A DNA stretch of 64,000 nt from Phoenix dactylifera (GCF_009389715.1 NC_052392.1:31543075-31607074), one strand, 5' to 3'. Counted from the first letter of the stretch, positions 23,460-35,373 are shown. Notes: generated by a model from the letters alone, not told the origin. Translations and numbers: made by a program.

Positions 23460-24432
23460 CGACTTCTTGGTAGCAATGTGGCGCCCAACTGGTTGGTGAA
23501 TATCTCCGTTCTTGACTTGTAGGAAGTTATCTCCACCAAAAGGGCTCATATCAAGCAACCTGTCTTGTAGCAATGTGACACCCAACAATTGGGTGAATAC
23601 CTCCGTTCTTGATTTGTAGGAAGTTATCTCCACCAAAAGGGCTCATATCAAGTAGCCTGACTTGTAGCAATGTGACACTCAACAACTAGGTGAATACCTC
23701 CATTCTTGATTTGTAGCAAGTTATCTCCACCAAAAGGGCTTATATTAAGTAGCCTGGCTTGTAGCAATGTGACACCCAACAACTTGGTGAATACCTCCGT
23801 TCTTGACTTGTAGCAAGTTTTCTCCACCAAAAGGGCTCATATCAAGTAGCCTGACTTGTAGCAATGTGACACTCAACAACTAGGTGAATACCTCCATTCT
23901 TGATTTGTAGCAAGTTATCTCCACCAAAAGGGCTTATATCAAGTAGCCTGGCTTGTAGCAATGTGACACCCAACAACTTGGTGAATACCTCCGTTCTTGA
24001 CTTGTAGCAAGTTTTCTCCACCAAAAAGGCTCATATCAAGTAGCCTGACTTGTAGCAATGTGACACTCAACAACTAGGTGAATACCTTCATTCTTGATTT
24101 GTAGCAAGTTATCTCCACCAAAAGGGCTTATATCAAGTAGCCTGGCTTGTAGCAATGTGACACCCAACAACTTGGTGAATACCTCCGTTCTTGACTTGTA
24201 GCAAGTTTTCTCCACCAAAAAGGCTCATATCAAGTAGCCTGACTTGTAGCAATGTGACACTCAACAACTAGGTGAATACCTTCATTCTTGATTTGTAGCA
24301 AGTTATCTCCACCAAAAGGGCTCATATCAAGTAGCCTGGCTTGTAGCAATGTGACACCCAACAACTTGGTGAATACCTCCGTTCTTGACTTGTAGCAAGT
24401 TTTCTCCACCAAAAGGGCTCATATCAAGTGGC
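23460..24432 (+). repeat. 97-bp minisatellite with 194-bp higher-order period upstream of a subtilase
   Basis: About ten copies of a 97-bp unit occur: caccaaaagggctcatatcaag, then tagcctgacttgtagcaatgtgacac, then caac.acttggtgaatacctcc, then ttcttgacttgtagcaagtt. Alternating sub-variants (tagcaagttatc and tagcaagttttc) give a clear 194-bp period, for example at 23648, 23842, 24036 and 24230. Shorter or decayed versions precede the other subtilase copies (33957-34414, 32800-32970, 46415-46480, 47420-47560) and occur in 12615-12830 and 13215-13430. The array ends about 100 bp before the start codon at 24535, so it forms the distal promoter. Confidence 0.9.
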
Positions 24433-24433
24433 C

Positions 24434-24437
24434 TCCC

Positions 24438-24477
<40 letters not shown>

Positions 24478-24534
24478 TTATATACGCATAGCACAGAGGC
24501 TTCCCTCTAATCTAAGCGACGCCGCCACAACACC
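24434..24534 (+). promoter_or_regulatory. Core promoter and leader of the 24535 subtilase
   Basis: A (CT)n tract (about 24440-24474) is followed by ttccttatatac with a TATA-like TTATATAC at 24478-24485, then gcatagcac and an about 50-nt leader ending acaccATGGC. The same order is kept upstream of the copies at 40256 and 47642, which supports it as the shared core promoter. Confidence 0.65.
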
Positions 24535-26950
24535 ATGGCACTTTTGTCATCCTTCCACTATGTGTGGATGGCAGTAGCCATACTTACCTCACATATGATA
24601 CCAACATCAGCTGAAGTTGCCACCTATATTGTCCACATGGACTTATCAGCCATGCCCAGAGCCTTCTCAGGCCACCACAGCTGGTATACCTCTGTCGTCG
24701 CCGCCGCCACCGCCACCTCTGACTCGATCTCTCCAACCTCCAACCTCATCTATGTCTATGACAATGCTATTCATGGATTCAGCGCTCGACTCTCGCCATT
24801 GCAGCTCCAACAACTCAAGAGATCACATGGCTACTTGTCGTGCTACCGTGAAATGCCGGTGACGGTTGACACCACCCACACCCCCGAATTCCTCCACCTT
24901 AGTTCAGGTTCCGGTTTGTGGCCGGCCTCCAACTATGGCGAGGACGTCATAATTGGGGTGGTCGACACCGGGATATGGCCCGAGAGCAAGAGCTTTAGTG
25001 ACGACGGCATGACCGACGTGCCTGCCAGATGGAAGGGCGTCTGCGAGCAAGGCACTGCTTTCAGCTCCTCGGCGTGCAACCGAAAGCTCATCGGAGCCCG
25101 AAGCTTCAACAAGGGCTTGCTTGCAGCACACCCAAACCTCACCATTGTGGTCAATTCCCCGCGTGACACCGAAGGTCATGGCACGCACACCTCCTCCACC
25201 GCTGCCGGGAATTACGTCCCCGACGCGTCCTTCTTCGGGTACGCACCAGGCACGGCCCGGGGGATGGCGCCCCGTGCGCGGCTAGCCATGTACAAGGCTC
25301 TTTGGGATGAAGGAAACGCCATGTCCGACATCATCGCCGCAATCGACCAAGCTATATCTGATGGCGTGGACGTCATCTCCCTATCTTTGGGCTTCAGACT
25401 TCCTCCCACTCTACAAGGAACCCATTGCCATGGCCTCCTTCGCCGCCATGGAGAAGGGGATATTCGTCACGACCTCCGCAGGCAACAGGGGCCCAGACTT
25501 GCGGGTCCTGCACAACGGGACCCCCTGGGTCACTACCATCGCCGCCGGCACCGTCGATCGGGGCTTCGCCAGCATCGTCGATCTCGGAGATGGTGGCTCC
25601 ATCACTGGGCAATCACTGTACCCTGGAAGACCACCTTCCACCAGGCATGCATTTCCCTTGGTGTTCATGGGGTCTTGTTGCCCCGGCACCGTCGATCGGG
25701 GCTTCGCCAGCATCGTCGATCTCGGAGATGGTGGCTCCATCACTGGGCAATCACTGTACCCTGGAAGACCACCTTCCACCAGGCATGCATTTCCCTTGGT
25801 GTTCATGGGGTCTTGTGGCAACAAGACCCTGCTGAAGAATGCGCGTCACAAGATGGTAGTATGTGATGCCAAGGATCTCAGCTTTGCCACCTTCCAAGTA
25901 GAGTCTGCCAAAGTGGATGCTGCCCTCTTCATACATGCTAAAGTGGACTTATACGTCCAATTCTCATTCCCTGGGGCTATCATCAGCCCTCAAGATGGTA
26001 AGACCATCTTGGAGTACATAAATAAAAGCTCGGACCCAAGAGCCATGTTGAGATTCCGGGCGACCATCTTGGGCACAAAGCCTGCCCCCATGGTGGCTGA
26101 CTACACCTCTAGAGGGCCCTCGGCGAGCTGCCCAACTGTGCTGAAGCCAGACATTTTGGCTCCTGGCAGCTTCATCCTTGCATCTTGGGCGCAGAATTCA
26201 TCGGTAGGGTTCGACAGGTCCCGTGAATTGTATAGCCCATTCAACATCATATCAGGAACATCCATGGCCTGCCCTCATGCAGCAGGCATAGCTGCAATGA
26301 TCAAGGGTGCAAGGCCGGACTGGAGCCCTGCGGCAATTCGATCTGCGCTGGTGACCACCGCAAACAATTTGGACAACACGATGATGCCAATTAGAGACAT
26401 GGGGTATGCCGATCGGCCGGCGGCGACTCCGCTGGCTATCGGGTCCGGTCTCATTGAGCCCAACAGGGTACTCGATCCTGGTCTTGTCTATGATGCCAGC
26501 ACCGAGGACTATGTGAGACTCTTATGTGCCATGAAATATACCAGCAAGCAGATAAAGATGATCACCAAGACCTATTCTTTCGATTGCTCGCATGCATCTT
26601 TAGATCTCAATTATCCATCGTTCATTGCATTCTTCGATCCTAACAAGACTGCTGCTAGCGATAAGGTTGTCCAAGAGTTCCGAAGGACGGTGACGAACAT
26701 GGGAGATGCGGTGGCGAGTTACAACGCCAAGGTGGTGGCTATGAAGGGGTTTGCAATCAGGGTCGTGCCGGAGAAGTTGGTTTTTCACGAGAAGTACGAG
26801 AAGAAAAGTTTCGCTCTCATTCTGGTAGGCCAGATGGGGAAGAAAGCAGATGAGGTGCTTCATGGTTCATTAAGCTGGATGGATGATAAAGGGAAGTATG
26901 TGGTAAGGAGCCCTATAGTGGCAACTACCATCAACTCAACTCGGTTGTAG
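24535..26950 (+). pseudogene. SBT1.9-like subtilase, frameshifted, with internal 138-bp duplication
   Basis: This is a secreted subtilisin-like serine protease of the plant SBT1 family. It has a signal peptide, propeptide ([20 protein letters not shown]), catalytic Asp (GVVDTGIWP), His ([11 protein letters not shown]), oxyanion Asn (TSAGNRGP), Ser ([11 protein letters not shown]) and an Fn3-like tail. A one-base insertion near 25392 (ggcttcagacttc where paralogues have ggccttgacttc) breaks the frame after ISLSLG. The second frame is open to 26950. In addition, 138 bp (25547-25684) are repeated in tandem at 25685-25822, adding 46 residues in frame within the region before the PA domain. The promoter and polyA region look intact, so a transcript is possible. 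A sequencing error would remove the frameshift but not the duplication. Confidence 0.9.
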
Positions 26951-27187
26951 ATTGTAAGGAGTGTTAATCTTCTATTATGCTAAAATAACCAAAATAAATG
27001 GCCATTTCAAGGAGTGGTTTAAATTGCTATGATTCTCTGCTTATGGTTGCATAAATTTGGAGCCAGAAAATCCTCATTTGAGAATGAGTTGCTTGTCGTG
27101 AATCATGACCGGCCTCCTTGCAGACCCTCAATCGTATGATTCATTGACATCACCTACCTTTTTGATAGAGACTTTGTTTGGTTGACT
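26951..27187 (+). other. 3' flank of the 24535 subtilase with polyA signal
   Basis: AATAAA at 26993-26998 is about 45 nt past the stop. Sequence is shared with the 3' flanks at 46661, 49925 and, inverted, 16750-16990. Homology ends at about 27187, where the next LTR-like block begins. Confidence 0.6.
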
Positions 27188-27196
27188 AGTAAGGAG

Positions 27197-28357
27197 TGTA
27201 AGATTTACTTACTTCTTTCGTCTTAGACCGTTAAACTTCACTAGGCAATTCAGTTAAGCCTATAAGAATATTAAAGGCAAAATTAATTTTTGTTTGACGA
27301 TTTTAGTCGAATTAAAATAATAATAAACAAGAATAAGCGTTTGACGATTTTAGGTAGGTCAGACCCGAGCGATTCGATCAATAAATCATAGAGCATGGAC
27401 TCAATCAGGGCCAAGGTCGCTTAATATAATTCATCATCAGTGACTTCCGTAGACACTTGATAAGGCCAGATGATCAGACGAGTAAGCGACCCGGACACTA
27501 AGACAATTCAAGGCCTCTTTTTAGGGGTCAACTCGGGTTCGTAGATAAGCTCAACAGAACCCGATTAGGAATTTCTTACATCTTCTAGAGAGAGAGAGTA
27601 GAGAAAAACAAAGAGAAGAAAGTAGAGAGAGGAGGGAGGAGAGAGAAAGAGAAGAGAGAAAACTCTCTTCTTTCTTCTCAAAATAGGGGAGAGCCCACTC
27701 TCCCCCTCTTCTCGAAACAGGTGTGACGGCCACCAAGCGACCCAGCCTCGACGACGACGGCTCGCCTAGTGACGTCGATGGCGACTAAGGTCGGCCAAAC
27801 GGAAGGAAACGATAACTAAGGTCGGTCGAACAGAAGAAAAGAGGAAAGAAAGAAGGGCTCGTCCCTTCTCTTCCTCCCTTCTCTTTCAACCACAGTAGGC
27901 GATCAATCGCTTGTCGTGCAGTCAAGAGACAACCAAGGGCGACAATGGGTAATGGTGGCCAGCAGCGGTCGACAAAAACAAAGAGAAAAGAAGAAAAAAA
28001 TAGCGAATGCCCTATTTCAAGCCATTCCGATAGCTCGCTCAGTCCGGCGAAGCATTCGACGGTTCTTCTCGGCAACTATCTAAGAAAGAAACTCGGAATT
28101 GAAACTCAAAATCGGCAGCTTGATCTAAGTCTTCATCGATGGAGTCAGGAGGAGGAAGGAGGAATAAATAGGCGTAATCCTTGAGTTCTACTCGAACTCG
28201 GATTGCCTGGGTATCCGCGATTTTCGCAAGAAATGGAGGAGGAAGAAGACTCCGATTGGAAGTCTTCTCCTTCATCCATCGCGAGCAACAGGGTTCGCTT
28301 CAATTAGGTCTCACCTCTTCAGGCCGGCCCACTAACCCAATGGGCTGGGTTATTACA
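27197..28357. mobile_element. Probable solo or fragmentary LTR
   Basis: The stretch runs from TGTAAG to TTACA (inverted ends TGTAA and TTACA) and carries LTR-like text: cagacccgagcgattcg, long GA-rich and CT-rich tracts, and an aacccaatgggctggg end. It abuts subtilase 3' flank on the left and the kinase fragment on the right. No matching target-site duplication was found (aggag and ttaag), so the limits are provisional. Confidence 0.4.
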
Positions 28358-29230
28358 TTAAGTGTCCGTCGCAATGCAGTGTTTGTTACACTTGCAAACC
28401 AAGGCGACAACTTGGTAGCTGTTGACATGGCTAGTTGCTTCTTTGGTGTTCAAGGGCTTAGCATTCTCCCAGGTTTGATCATTCTGAGAATTGGTTGCTT
28501 TTCTTCGTCTAGAATAACCCCTTAATATAATTATTTGTCAATGTCATATGACTTTTTAGGACATTAGCTCATGCTAGAGATGATGAGATGCCACATTTGA
28601 CCTTTAATCTAATAACAAGATGCAAAATAGTTAGGACCAGATGGTCGCAGAATAATTTATTAGGAAAATATGTAAGCAATTCTGGAAAATGGAATTGATA
28701 CTTATAGTAACCTTCTAATTCCATTTTTATAGTATCACCGCTCTGACTTAAATGGTTCAAGAAGCTATAATATGGGTGCTCCTGTTTTGCTCCTAAAGTA
28801 TCCGATCATATAATATTTTTTTGACTTTAAATATTTGAATTCTTTAGAAATGGAGAGAACAGCAACATCTTTTAATGCTCTTTATCACATAATGTTTGTT
28901 TGTTTGTTAAAAAATTCAAGCATGAATCCCTTTTTTGTCAAAGAAATGGGAACTTCTTTTGAAAAATCCCTACTGGAGGAGGGAATGAAAAAGTTTAGAG
29001 TTCCACAATACACTTGTTTATGTACTGATTTACAGTTATTTCATTTTTTGCTCACTCCTATCTTATCCATATCTTTTGTATGTAATGTCTCAAATGAATC
29101 TTTTTTTCCTTTTTTGAGAAATATGGTGGGAATACCCACCACCAAGGTTTGAAGCCTGGACCTCTCCTAAGTGGATAGGGATGCCACCCAACTAATCTAA
29201 GCCATACTTGTATGTGTCAAATGATTAGGC
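28358..29230 (+). pseudogene. Displaced fragment of a SPARK receptor-like kinase gene (exon end plus intron)
   Basis: About 28364-28472 encodes NAVFVTLANQGDN, then SCFFGVQGLSILP. This resembles the end of the SPARK extracellular domain of At1g49730-type kinases (their SCFFQVTELNIP), recalled from family knowledge, and is followed by a splice donor (cccag/gtttga). The intron-like DNA after it ends in a SINE with exactly the flanks of the SINE in kinase intron 5 (4571-4687). Similarity continues a few bases past it to attaggc (29230) and then stops at an LTR-like block. No kinase exons lie between, so internal parts were lost. It is a non-functional duplicate of the gene at 1214-5314 or of a close paralogue. 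Confidence 0.7.
29100..29216 (-). mobile_element. SINE copy shared with kinase intron 5
   Basis: This differs from 4571-4687 at only a few positions, with the same flanking repeats tcaaatgaat (29090-29099) and tcaaatgatt (29217-29226). Because flanks and target duplication match, the copies descend from one insertion followed by DNA duplication. Confidence 0.7.
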
Positions 29231-31552
29231 CCAGCCCAGACCCAAATTGTGGAACTGGGCGAGTTCAGCCGAGCTCGGCCCAGGCCTGGTTGAAGAGCTG
29301 ACTGGACCTGGCCTGTGGGCACCTAGGGCACCACAGGCTCAGCCGTGGTTGCCCTAAGGCACCAGACGTGGCCGCAGGGTCGCCAGGCCCTGGCCAAGCC
29401 CCGCCTCACATCCGACAAGGAGGTGGTGGCACCACCAGAGAAGAAGAAAAAGGAAAAGAAAAAAGGAGAAATGAAAGAAAATAAAGGAAGAAAAAGAAAA
29501 GGGGGAGGGTCATACCTAGATCACTCGTGCCTCCTTCTCGGTCCCGGTGGTGCTCCTCCTCCGCCGTGGTTGGGTCGAGGTAAGGGAGGTCCCGGGAGAC
29601 TAAACCCCTCCTTGGACGTCACTTCGGAGGGGGTTTAGCCCCTCCCTCCCTCACTGCTTCCACCTTGAGGAAGTGCACCCCTTGGCCGCACTCACAGGAA
29701 TGGTTGCAGGCCGAGGGAGAGTCGGTCTCCTCTGGGGGGCTCGAGGGCGACGGTCCCACCTCGGGGACCCTGTTCAACTCCTCCGTCATCACCTCGGAGG
29801 AGGTCCAGGGCTCCTGACCCTGCTCCTTCTGCTGCTCCGAGGTGGGAGACATCTCTCGGCGGAAGCCGAGAGGCTCACCCCCCGGTGGCACAACGAGAGG
29901 AAAGCAAGGGAGGTCGGGGTGGGAGCAAAGGAAAGGAAGGAGGAGAGGAGAAGGCCAGAGGTTTCGGTTGGAAGGAGAGAAAGAGGGAAGAAAAGGTTAG
30001 GGTTTCGATGGAGACGAAGGAAGAAAGGGAAGGGAGATGAAGAGGCGAGAAGCCTCTGGAAATAATGGGACTCTTAACGGGTCCGGCCTGACAGGTCGGC
30101 TTCAAGTTCAGGTTCGAAACCCGTTAGGTATAATAAACTATAAATCGGTTTAGCCAAATTTGACTAAATCCGAGCCCAATCAGATTGGGTTAAGACTGGA
30201 TGAGCCTAAACTGTAAATTAAGTCAAATCTGAATCTAATTAAGCCCGAATTGTAGTGGGTCTGAACCTAATTAAGCTAATTTAGTCTTAGCAGACCCGAT
30301 TGAATATGATCAGGCCCAATTCAACTAATTTGAGATCAAATTGGCCCTGGGCTGACCTTGCCTCAAGCTTAAACGAGCCACCTTGACCCTGAACTAAAAA
30401 TTAAACCCAAGTAAACTTGGGGCTGAGCCTAATGACCTAATCAGAAGACCCAATTTGACCAGAAAGGGCTAGACCCAATCATGAACCAGGCCCAATCCCC
30501 CAATTAAAAATTTAATTGGCCTATGTGGACCCAATCTAGTTTTGAACTAAGCATAAATGCTCCAAAATTGGGTAAATTGGACTTGGGCTAGATCCTTGGA
30601 TGTAACAAGAAATAATGTGATCCCTATGATATTATTTTAGGTGATTGAGGATTTGTTACCTGGATTTAAGGAATTGGAAAGCAAATTAAAGGTAAGTAAC
30701 TTGCCTTAATCTTATTAATTCATGGATCATGTATATATCATGTTTTATAAAGATTTTAAAGTGTTATTCATGCATTGTGAATTATGTATGAGATGAATTA
30801 TGATGTTATAAGTGCAGTATTTGTGGTATAAACCTAAGATCAGATGTTGATTGCCGTCAATGTGTTTTCACTCTATCTATGCCTACTATTTGTAAAAAGT
30901 ACTATTTATGAGCTCTTAGATGCTATGGATGGCTCTCCTTAGTGGGTAAGAGTAACTGAGCGTATGGCCTCGGCCAGTAAAAAAAATAACTGAGCATACG
31001 ATTTCTATCATGGGAGTTAAGTACGGTTGTAGCTATAAATCTGAGAGTGTAGATTTTAAACCACGACATGCCGGCATACAGTTTCACGATGCATTTTTCA
31101 TGAAAAGATATGTTGGTACATACACTGATTTACTGGCTCAATGTGAATGTTTTAGTATGAAAAACTGTTATATGATATACTTGTTAGCTTCTCAAACATT
31201 GTTTAAAAATGCTTAGTATTATATTTGATCCAATAAAATTATGCATGATTACTTACTAACTACCCATTTATTTATATTTTTCTTTCAGACTACCGCCAAT
31301 GATAGCACCTGGAGACACCTTTTTGGCATCAGGTTTTCTTTTTTTTTTTGGGGTAAACATACTGTTGTGTACTTAAAATGCTTATAGAGGCTCCGTACTT
31401 CGAACTATCCTGTAAGTTACACTGGAGATGTTATATGAATAAAAGTTGACCAGCTTGACTATCTTGTTATTCGTACATGAGGCTTCATGCTATTGTGGGC
31501 GGTAGTCGGCAATAGCACGGCCGTATCACGGATCCGAATTCGGGTTTTGACA
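29231..31552. mobile_element. LTR-retrotransposon remnant, non-coding
   Basis: The GC-rich left part (29231-30060), the gcccaatt/gattgggtt-rich middle (30100-30600) and the right part ending cgggttttgaca (31552) resemble one large gypsy-type LTR. The right edge is sharp: block b homology resumes at 31553 (aaaacataatggatcg, compare 10646 and 45296). No pol or gag was seen. Class and left end are uncertain. Confidence 0.45.
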
Positions 31553-32255
31553 AAAAACATAATGGATCGACAATAATAAACCTTAATGCAATCAAATGCA
31601 ACTTAAGTTGAAGTGAATCAGGATTGGATTCAAACTTTTGATTCCATTTATATAAGCACTGGAATAAGTCATGAATCACAGACCTCATGCAACCTGACCT
31701 GCTGTTAGCCTTGGCTGCATTAAGGGTTTGTCACTTGCGGAGATATTTACAAATTACAAATAGGTTAACCATACTCTCTGGATAACCTGGCCCGGGTTTT
31801 GGAGTTCTAAGCTTCTGCCTTGTGCCCTGGCTATGCGTGCGGTTAAGGCTGCCTGTGGGCCATGCAGCGGGCTCCCACGTACCTTTTTGGACCATGTCCA
31901 TGACGTTACACGCGCGTTGTATAAGCACCTTAGTTTTAATGGTGATTGGCCAAACACCTTAGTTTTAATAGTTCCTATGGTTTTGATCCCACACAGTCAA
32001 AGTCTAAGTTACAGTGAATTTGATGTCTTATGCTTCGTTGTTAAGCAGTTTCCGTGAGTTAATTATGCTGCCGGCTGCAGGAGGATGGACAGAGAGACAG
32101 TCTTGACAACGAAAGGCAGTACTTTTAAAACCATCTTGTGTCACTTCAATCCATTAATTATTTTTATCGAACAACACTAATAATTCTATGAGCTTAACAT
32201 TCTTGTTCAATAACTATATATGATTGTTATAGCGTAGTGATCCCTAGTTTAAATG

Positions 32256-32291
<36 letters not shown>

Positions 32292-32990
32292 ATGCAAAAG
32301 AGTATAACAACTGAGAGAGAATGCCCTATGGAATGGACTGAGCCAGTTAGTATCTGAAATATTTGTTTTCTTAATTCACCAAACACATGCATCATGCGCT
32401 AAATAATAATTTCTAGCTAGTAATGCGAATGAATTAATGGCCTCCCTATTCTATATAGATAGATCTGACTCAGAAAAATCAAATGAAGCTTTGCGAACGC
32501 TTCTTAAGTGTCAGCATACTGTTGATGTGGTATAAATGAAGCAATAAAATGCCACACACTACTAATCTAACACCAATTGTATAATATTTTTATGTGAGCT
32601 ACATGTAGTAGTTACCTAATTATTGTCCTTATATTATTCCTCCAGATCACTTTTGTTTCTTAAGCATACAATTTTTTGCAATGCCTTCATCATACCTAGC
32701 TACACAGACATGGATCTCTCATTTGATGGATCATGCATTTTAAAAGAAAATATATGGTAAATCCATCAACCATATAATCATATGTATATTTCATGCCCCC
32801 GTTCTTGACTTGTAGTAATGTGACCCAAAGCACCCAACCCCCTACCCCTCTTCTTGACTTCTTGCCTTGTAGCAATGCGAAGACCGCCCCCCGCTTCTTG
32901 ACCGGTAGCAATGTGACACCCAACTGCTTGATGAATACCTCCTTTCTTCACTTGTAGCAGGTTAATCTCCACCAAATAGGGGTGGCCCAA
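31553..32990 (+). repeat. Segmental duplication blocks b and c preceding the 40256 subtilase
   Basis: This is homologous to 10640-11653 plus 12474-12900, and to 45290-46480. It includes a (GA)n microsatellite (32261-32288). At 32649-32660 it has the uninterrupted sequence acttttgtttctt, which is the empty site of the TRIM found at 11654. The right end has partial minisatellite units (gacttgtagtaatgtgacccaaagcaccc). Confidence 0.8.
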
Positions 32991-33856
32991 TACATCTGGG
33001 GGCCTAAGGCGAATCCAATAAATGAAGCTTTTTTTTTAATAATAAATTTTTTTTAATAAGTATAAAATACTTAAAAAAATGATATGAAAGTAAATTACTA
33101 TCAAGTACACTATTTCAACAAAAATACATGAATCTAACAAAGATAGATAAGAAGCCTTTCCAATCTAATATAATTTTTGAATAAAAGTATAGAAAAGTAA
33201 TTACCCTAAAAGAAGGGCCATGAAACTGATGAAAAAACTGAGATAATGCTTGGCAATTCTGTTTACCATGTCAAGCAAGAGCAGAATAGGAAAAGGTCAT
33301 CCCATGGCACTTCATGGTCAAGGTAAAGAAAAGAATTTGTCGAGGAAGGAACCTCTCTATAAGAGAAAGTAGGGGCATTATGAGAAATTCACTCTATCTA
33401 ATTAATAAAAGCCCCATCCCACCATCTCCCCTTCAAGTGAGTACCCAAGCAGCCACTGCAACATCACAGCACAGCAGCCATTCAACCCCCCCTCCCTCCT
33501 TTTCTTTCTCTACCCTCCAAGAAGTCCATCTCCAATCCCCTTATCTTTCTTCCTGATGGCCGAGTTGGATCAGGAGTAATGTGAGGGAAGGAAAACTGAG
33601 ACCAAAACCAAAAAAGAGAAGGGATGAAAGATAAGAGTGGCTTCGGGCGTGTATCAAGCCAACCAAATTCCTCCTCTCTCTCTCTCTCTCTCCACCCAAA
33701 ACAAAACTACTGTCTCCAACTTCCCAAATTGCCCCTCTGCAGGCCAGGAAACTCTCCACCTCCCTTCCATCAAGGGGGGAAGACTCATAGCCAGCTCCTG
33801 TTCCCGTTTTATACGGGACCTTTGCTTCCTTTTGGTCGCGGTCAGACGCAAGGAAC

Positions 33857-33894
<38 letters not shown>

Positions 33895-33956
33895 CTCTTT
33901 GCTCCCTTCACCTCCCAGAGGCCTTCCATTGGCCCAAGGCCTTAGGCCAGCCCTAC
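32991..33956. other. Sequence unique to this unit, no gene recognised
   Basis: This separates block c from the promoter minisatellite only in this unit. It starts with ggggcctaaggcgaatcc, is AT-rich to about 33200, then pyrimidine-rich with (CT)n tracts at 33673-33690 and 33859-33892. ORFs of 80-234 codons here run through simple repeats and show no domain. Confidence 0.5.
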
Positions 33957-34414
33957 CGCCAAAAGGACTTATATCAAGCAGCCTGACTTGTACTAATATC
34001 ACACCCAATAATTGGGTGAATACATCCGTTCTTGACTTGGAGCAAGTTATCTCCACCAAAAAAGGGTCTGACTTGTAGCAATGTGACACCCAATAACTTG
34101 GTGAATATCTAGCTCCATTCTTGACTTGTAGCAAATTCTCTCCACCAAAAGGGCTCATATCAAATAGCCTGACTTGTAGTAATGTTACACCCAACAATTG
34201 GGTGAATACATCCATTCTTGACTTGTAGCAAGTTATCTCCACCAAAAGGGCTCATATCAAGTAGCTTGACTTGTAGCAATGCGACCCTCCATAACCTGGT
34301 GAATACCTTTGTTCTTGATTTGTAGCAAGTTCTCACCCCCCCCCCTCCATAACCTGGTGAATACCTTTGTTCTTGACTTGTAGCAAGTTCTCTCCACCAA
34401 AAGGGTTCATATCA
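33957..34414 (+). repeat. 97-bp-type promoter minisatellite, degenerate
   Basis: About four to five diverged copies of the same unit as 23460-24432 occur here (caccaaaagggctcatatcaa, gacttgtagcaatg, gtgaata). It is cut at tcatatca by the solo LTR at 34415 and resumes at 35374 with tatcaagtagcc. Confidence 0.85.
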
Positions 34415-35373
34415 TGTTGGGAAATTACCCAAGTCATGACACCTCAGAGGCGCTCGACCGAAGAGCGCCGACCAGATAGGCGCTCGACCGAAGAGCGCCG
34501 ACCTGAGAGGCGCTCGACCGAAGAGCGCCGACCAGGGAGGCGCTCGATTAGAAAGCGCCGACCAGGAGCAACCCCGCCACAGGACACTCCGCTAAGCGAC
34601 CTATTCGGCTCGGCACCTCTGCTGAGCCCATGCCTTAGCCGAATATCCAATCTCCGCTTAATCCTCCAACAGGTCTGACAACCAAGTACGTGACTCCACT
34701 ACAATCTGCCGCCATCCTTAAGTCATCAAGGCACGGGATCTCCACAGGAACTCGGCATGACCTGTCATTAATGCATAAGACCCCCTCGGGCCTCCGATGC
34801 ACTCAGTCATTAAATGAACACGGCCCAAGACGATCTCCGGATCACTGAACCATCAAAGCATATGGCTCATCCAGACCACCAGTTCATTCAACAATTAATG
34901 CACTTACCATCTACGGACCCCAGGCCTACCACGACCGGCGGTTCAACCACCTCAACGGGCCTGACCGACCGTGACAGCTCCCTGACTCCGGCCTGATCCG
35001 GCCTTATTCTCCCCCAACGCCATTAATGAGCGCGACCGTGCCCAATTATTGCAAAAGGAGACAAACTCCCCTGTCACCTCTCAGGTAACACTATATCCCT
35101 CTATAAAAGGAGGACATTCAAACACAAAAAAGGGGGGGGATAGATACACACAAATACAGGAAAAAAAGGGCTCTCTTCCACCACTCCACCCACAAATTAG
35201 CCTCCTCTGACTTAACATTCGGAGGGCCGGCGCCGGAAAATCCGGCCACCAGCTTTTTTGCAGGATCTTCTAGTAGGATGCCGCCCGTCGACGCACCGCC
35301 ATCCACCGCCCCAGGCAGCGGAGCTCCTCCCTTCTCGGTTTGCGGCATCCCCCGGGTCCAATTTCCAGCAACA
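34415..35373 (+). mobile_element. Solo LTR (gypsy type) with 5-bp TSD
   Basis: A 959-bp unit runs from TGTTGGG to CAGCAACA, flanked by TATCA at 34410-34414 and 35374-35378, inside the promoter minisatellite of the 40256 subtilase. It contains a TATA box, ctataaaagg, at 35101-35110. Its last bases (cccgggtccaatttccagcaaca) match the end of the Tat-element LTR at 55873 read in reverse, so the two are related. There is no internal domain: a solo LTR left by recombination. Confidence 0.9.
34447..34566. repeat. Four 30-bp tandem repeats, each self-complementary
   Basis: cgctcgaccgaagagcgccg begins at 34451, 34481 and 34511, with a variant at 34541. Within each unit ggcgctc and gagcgcc are inverted repeats around gaccgaa, so each can fold into a short hairpin. 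It lies in the 5' part of the solo LTR. Confidence 0.9.

Noticed and set aside
23648-24412. Four near-identical 60-codon ORFs in series on the minus strand
   Set aside because: They are a by-product of the 194-bp repeat period. The text has no start context or domain and shifts frame in decayed copies.
23460-24432. Repeat array considered as a CRISPR-like array
   Set aside because: Units are contiguous with no unique spacers, there are no cas genes, and the DNA is a plant nuclear genome. It is a minisatellite.
25547-25822. Duplicated 138 bp in the subtilase considered as an unspliced intron
   Set aside because: It is an exact tandem copy of coding sequence without good splice sites, and the paralogues are intronless.
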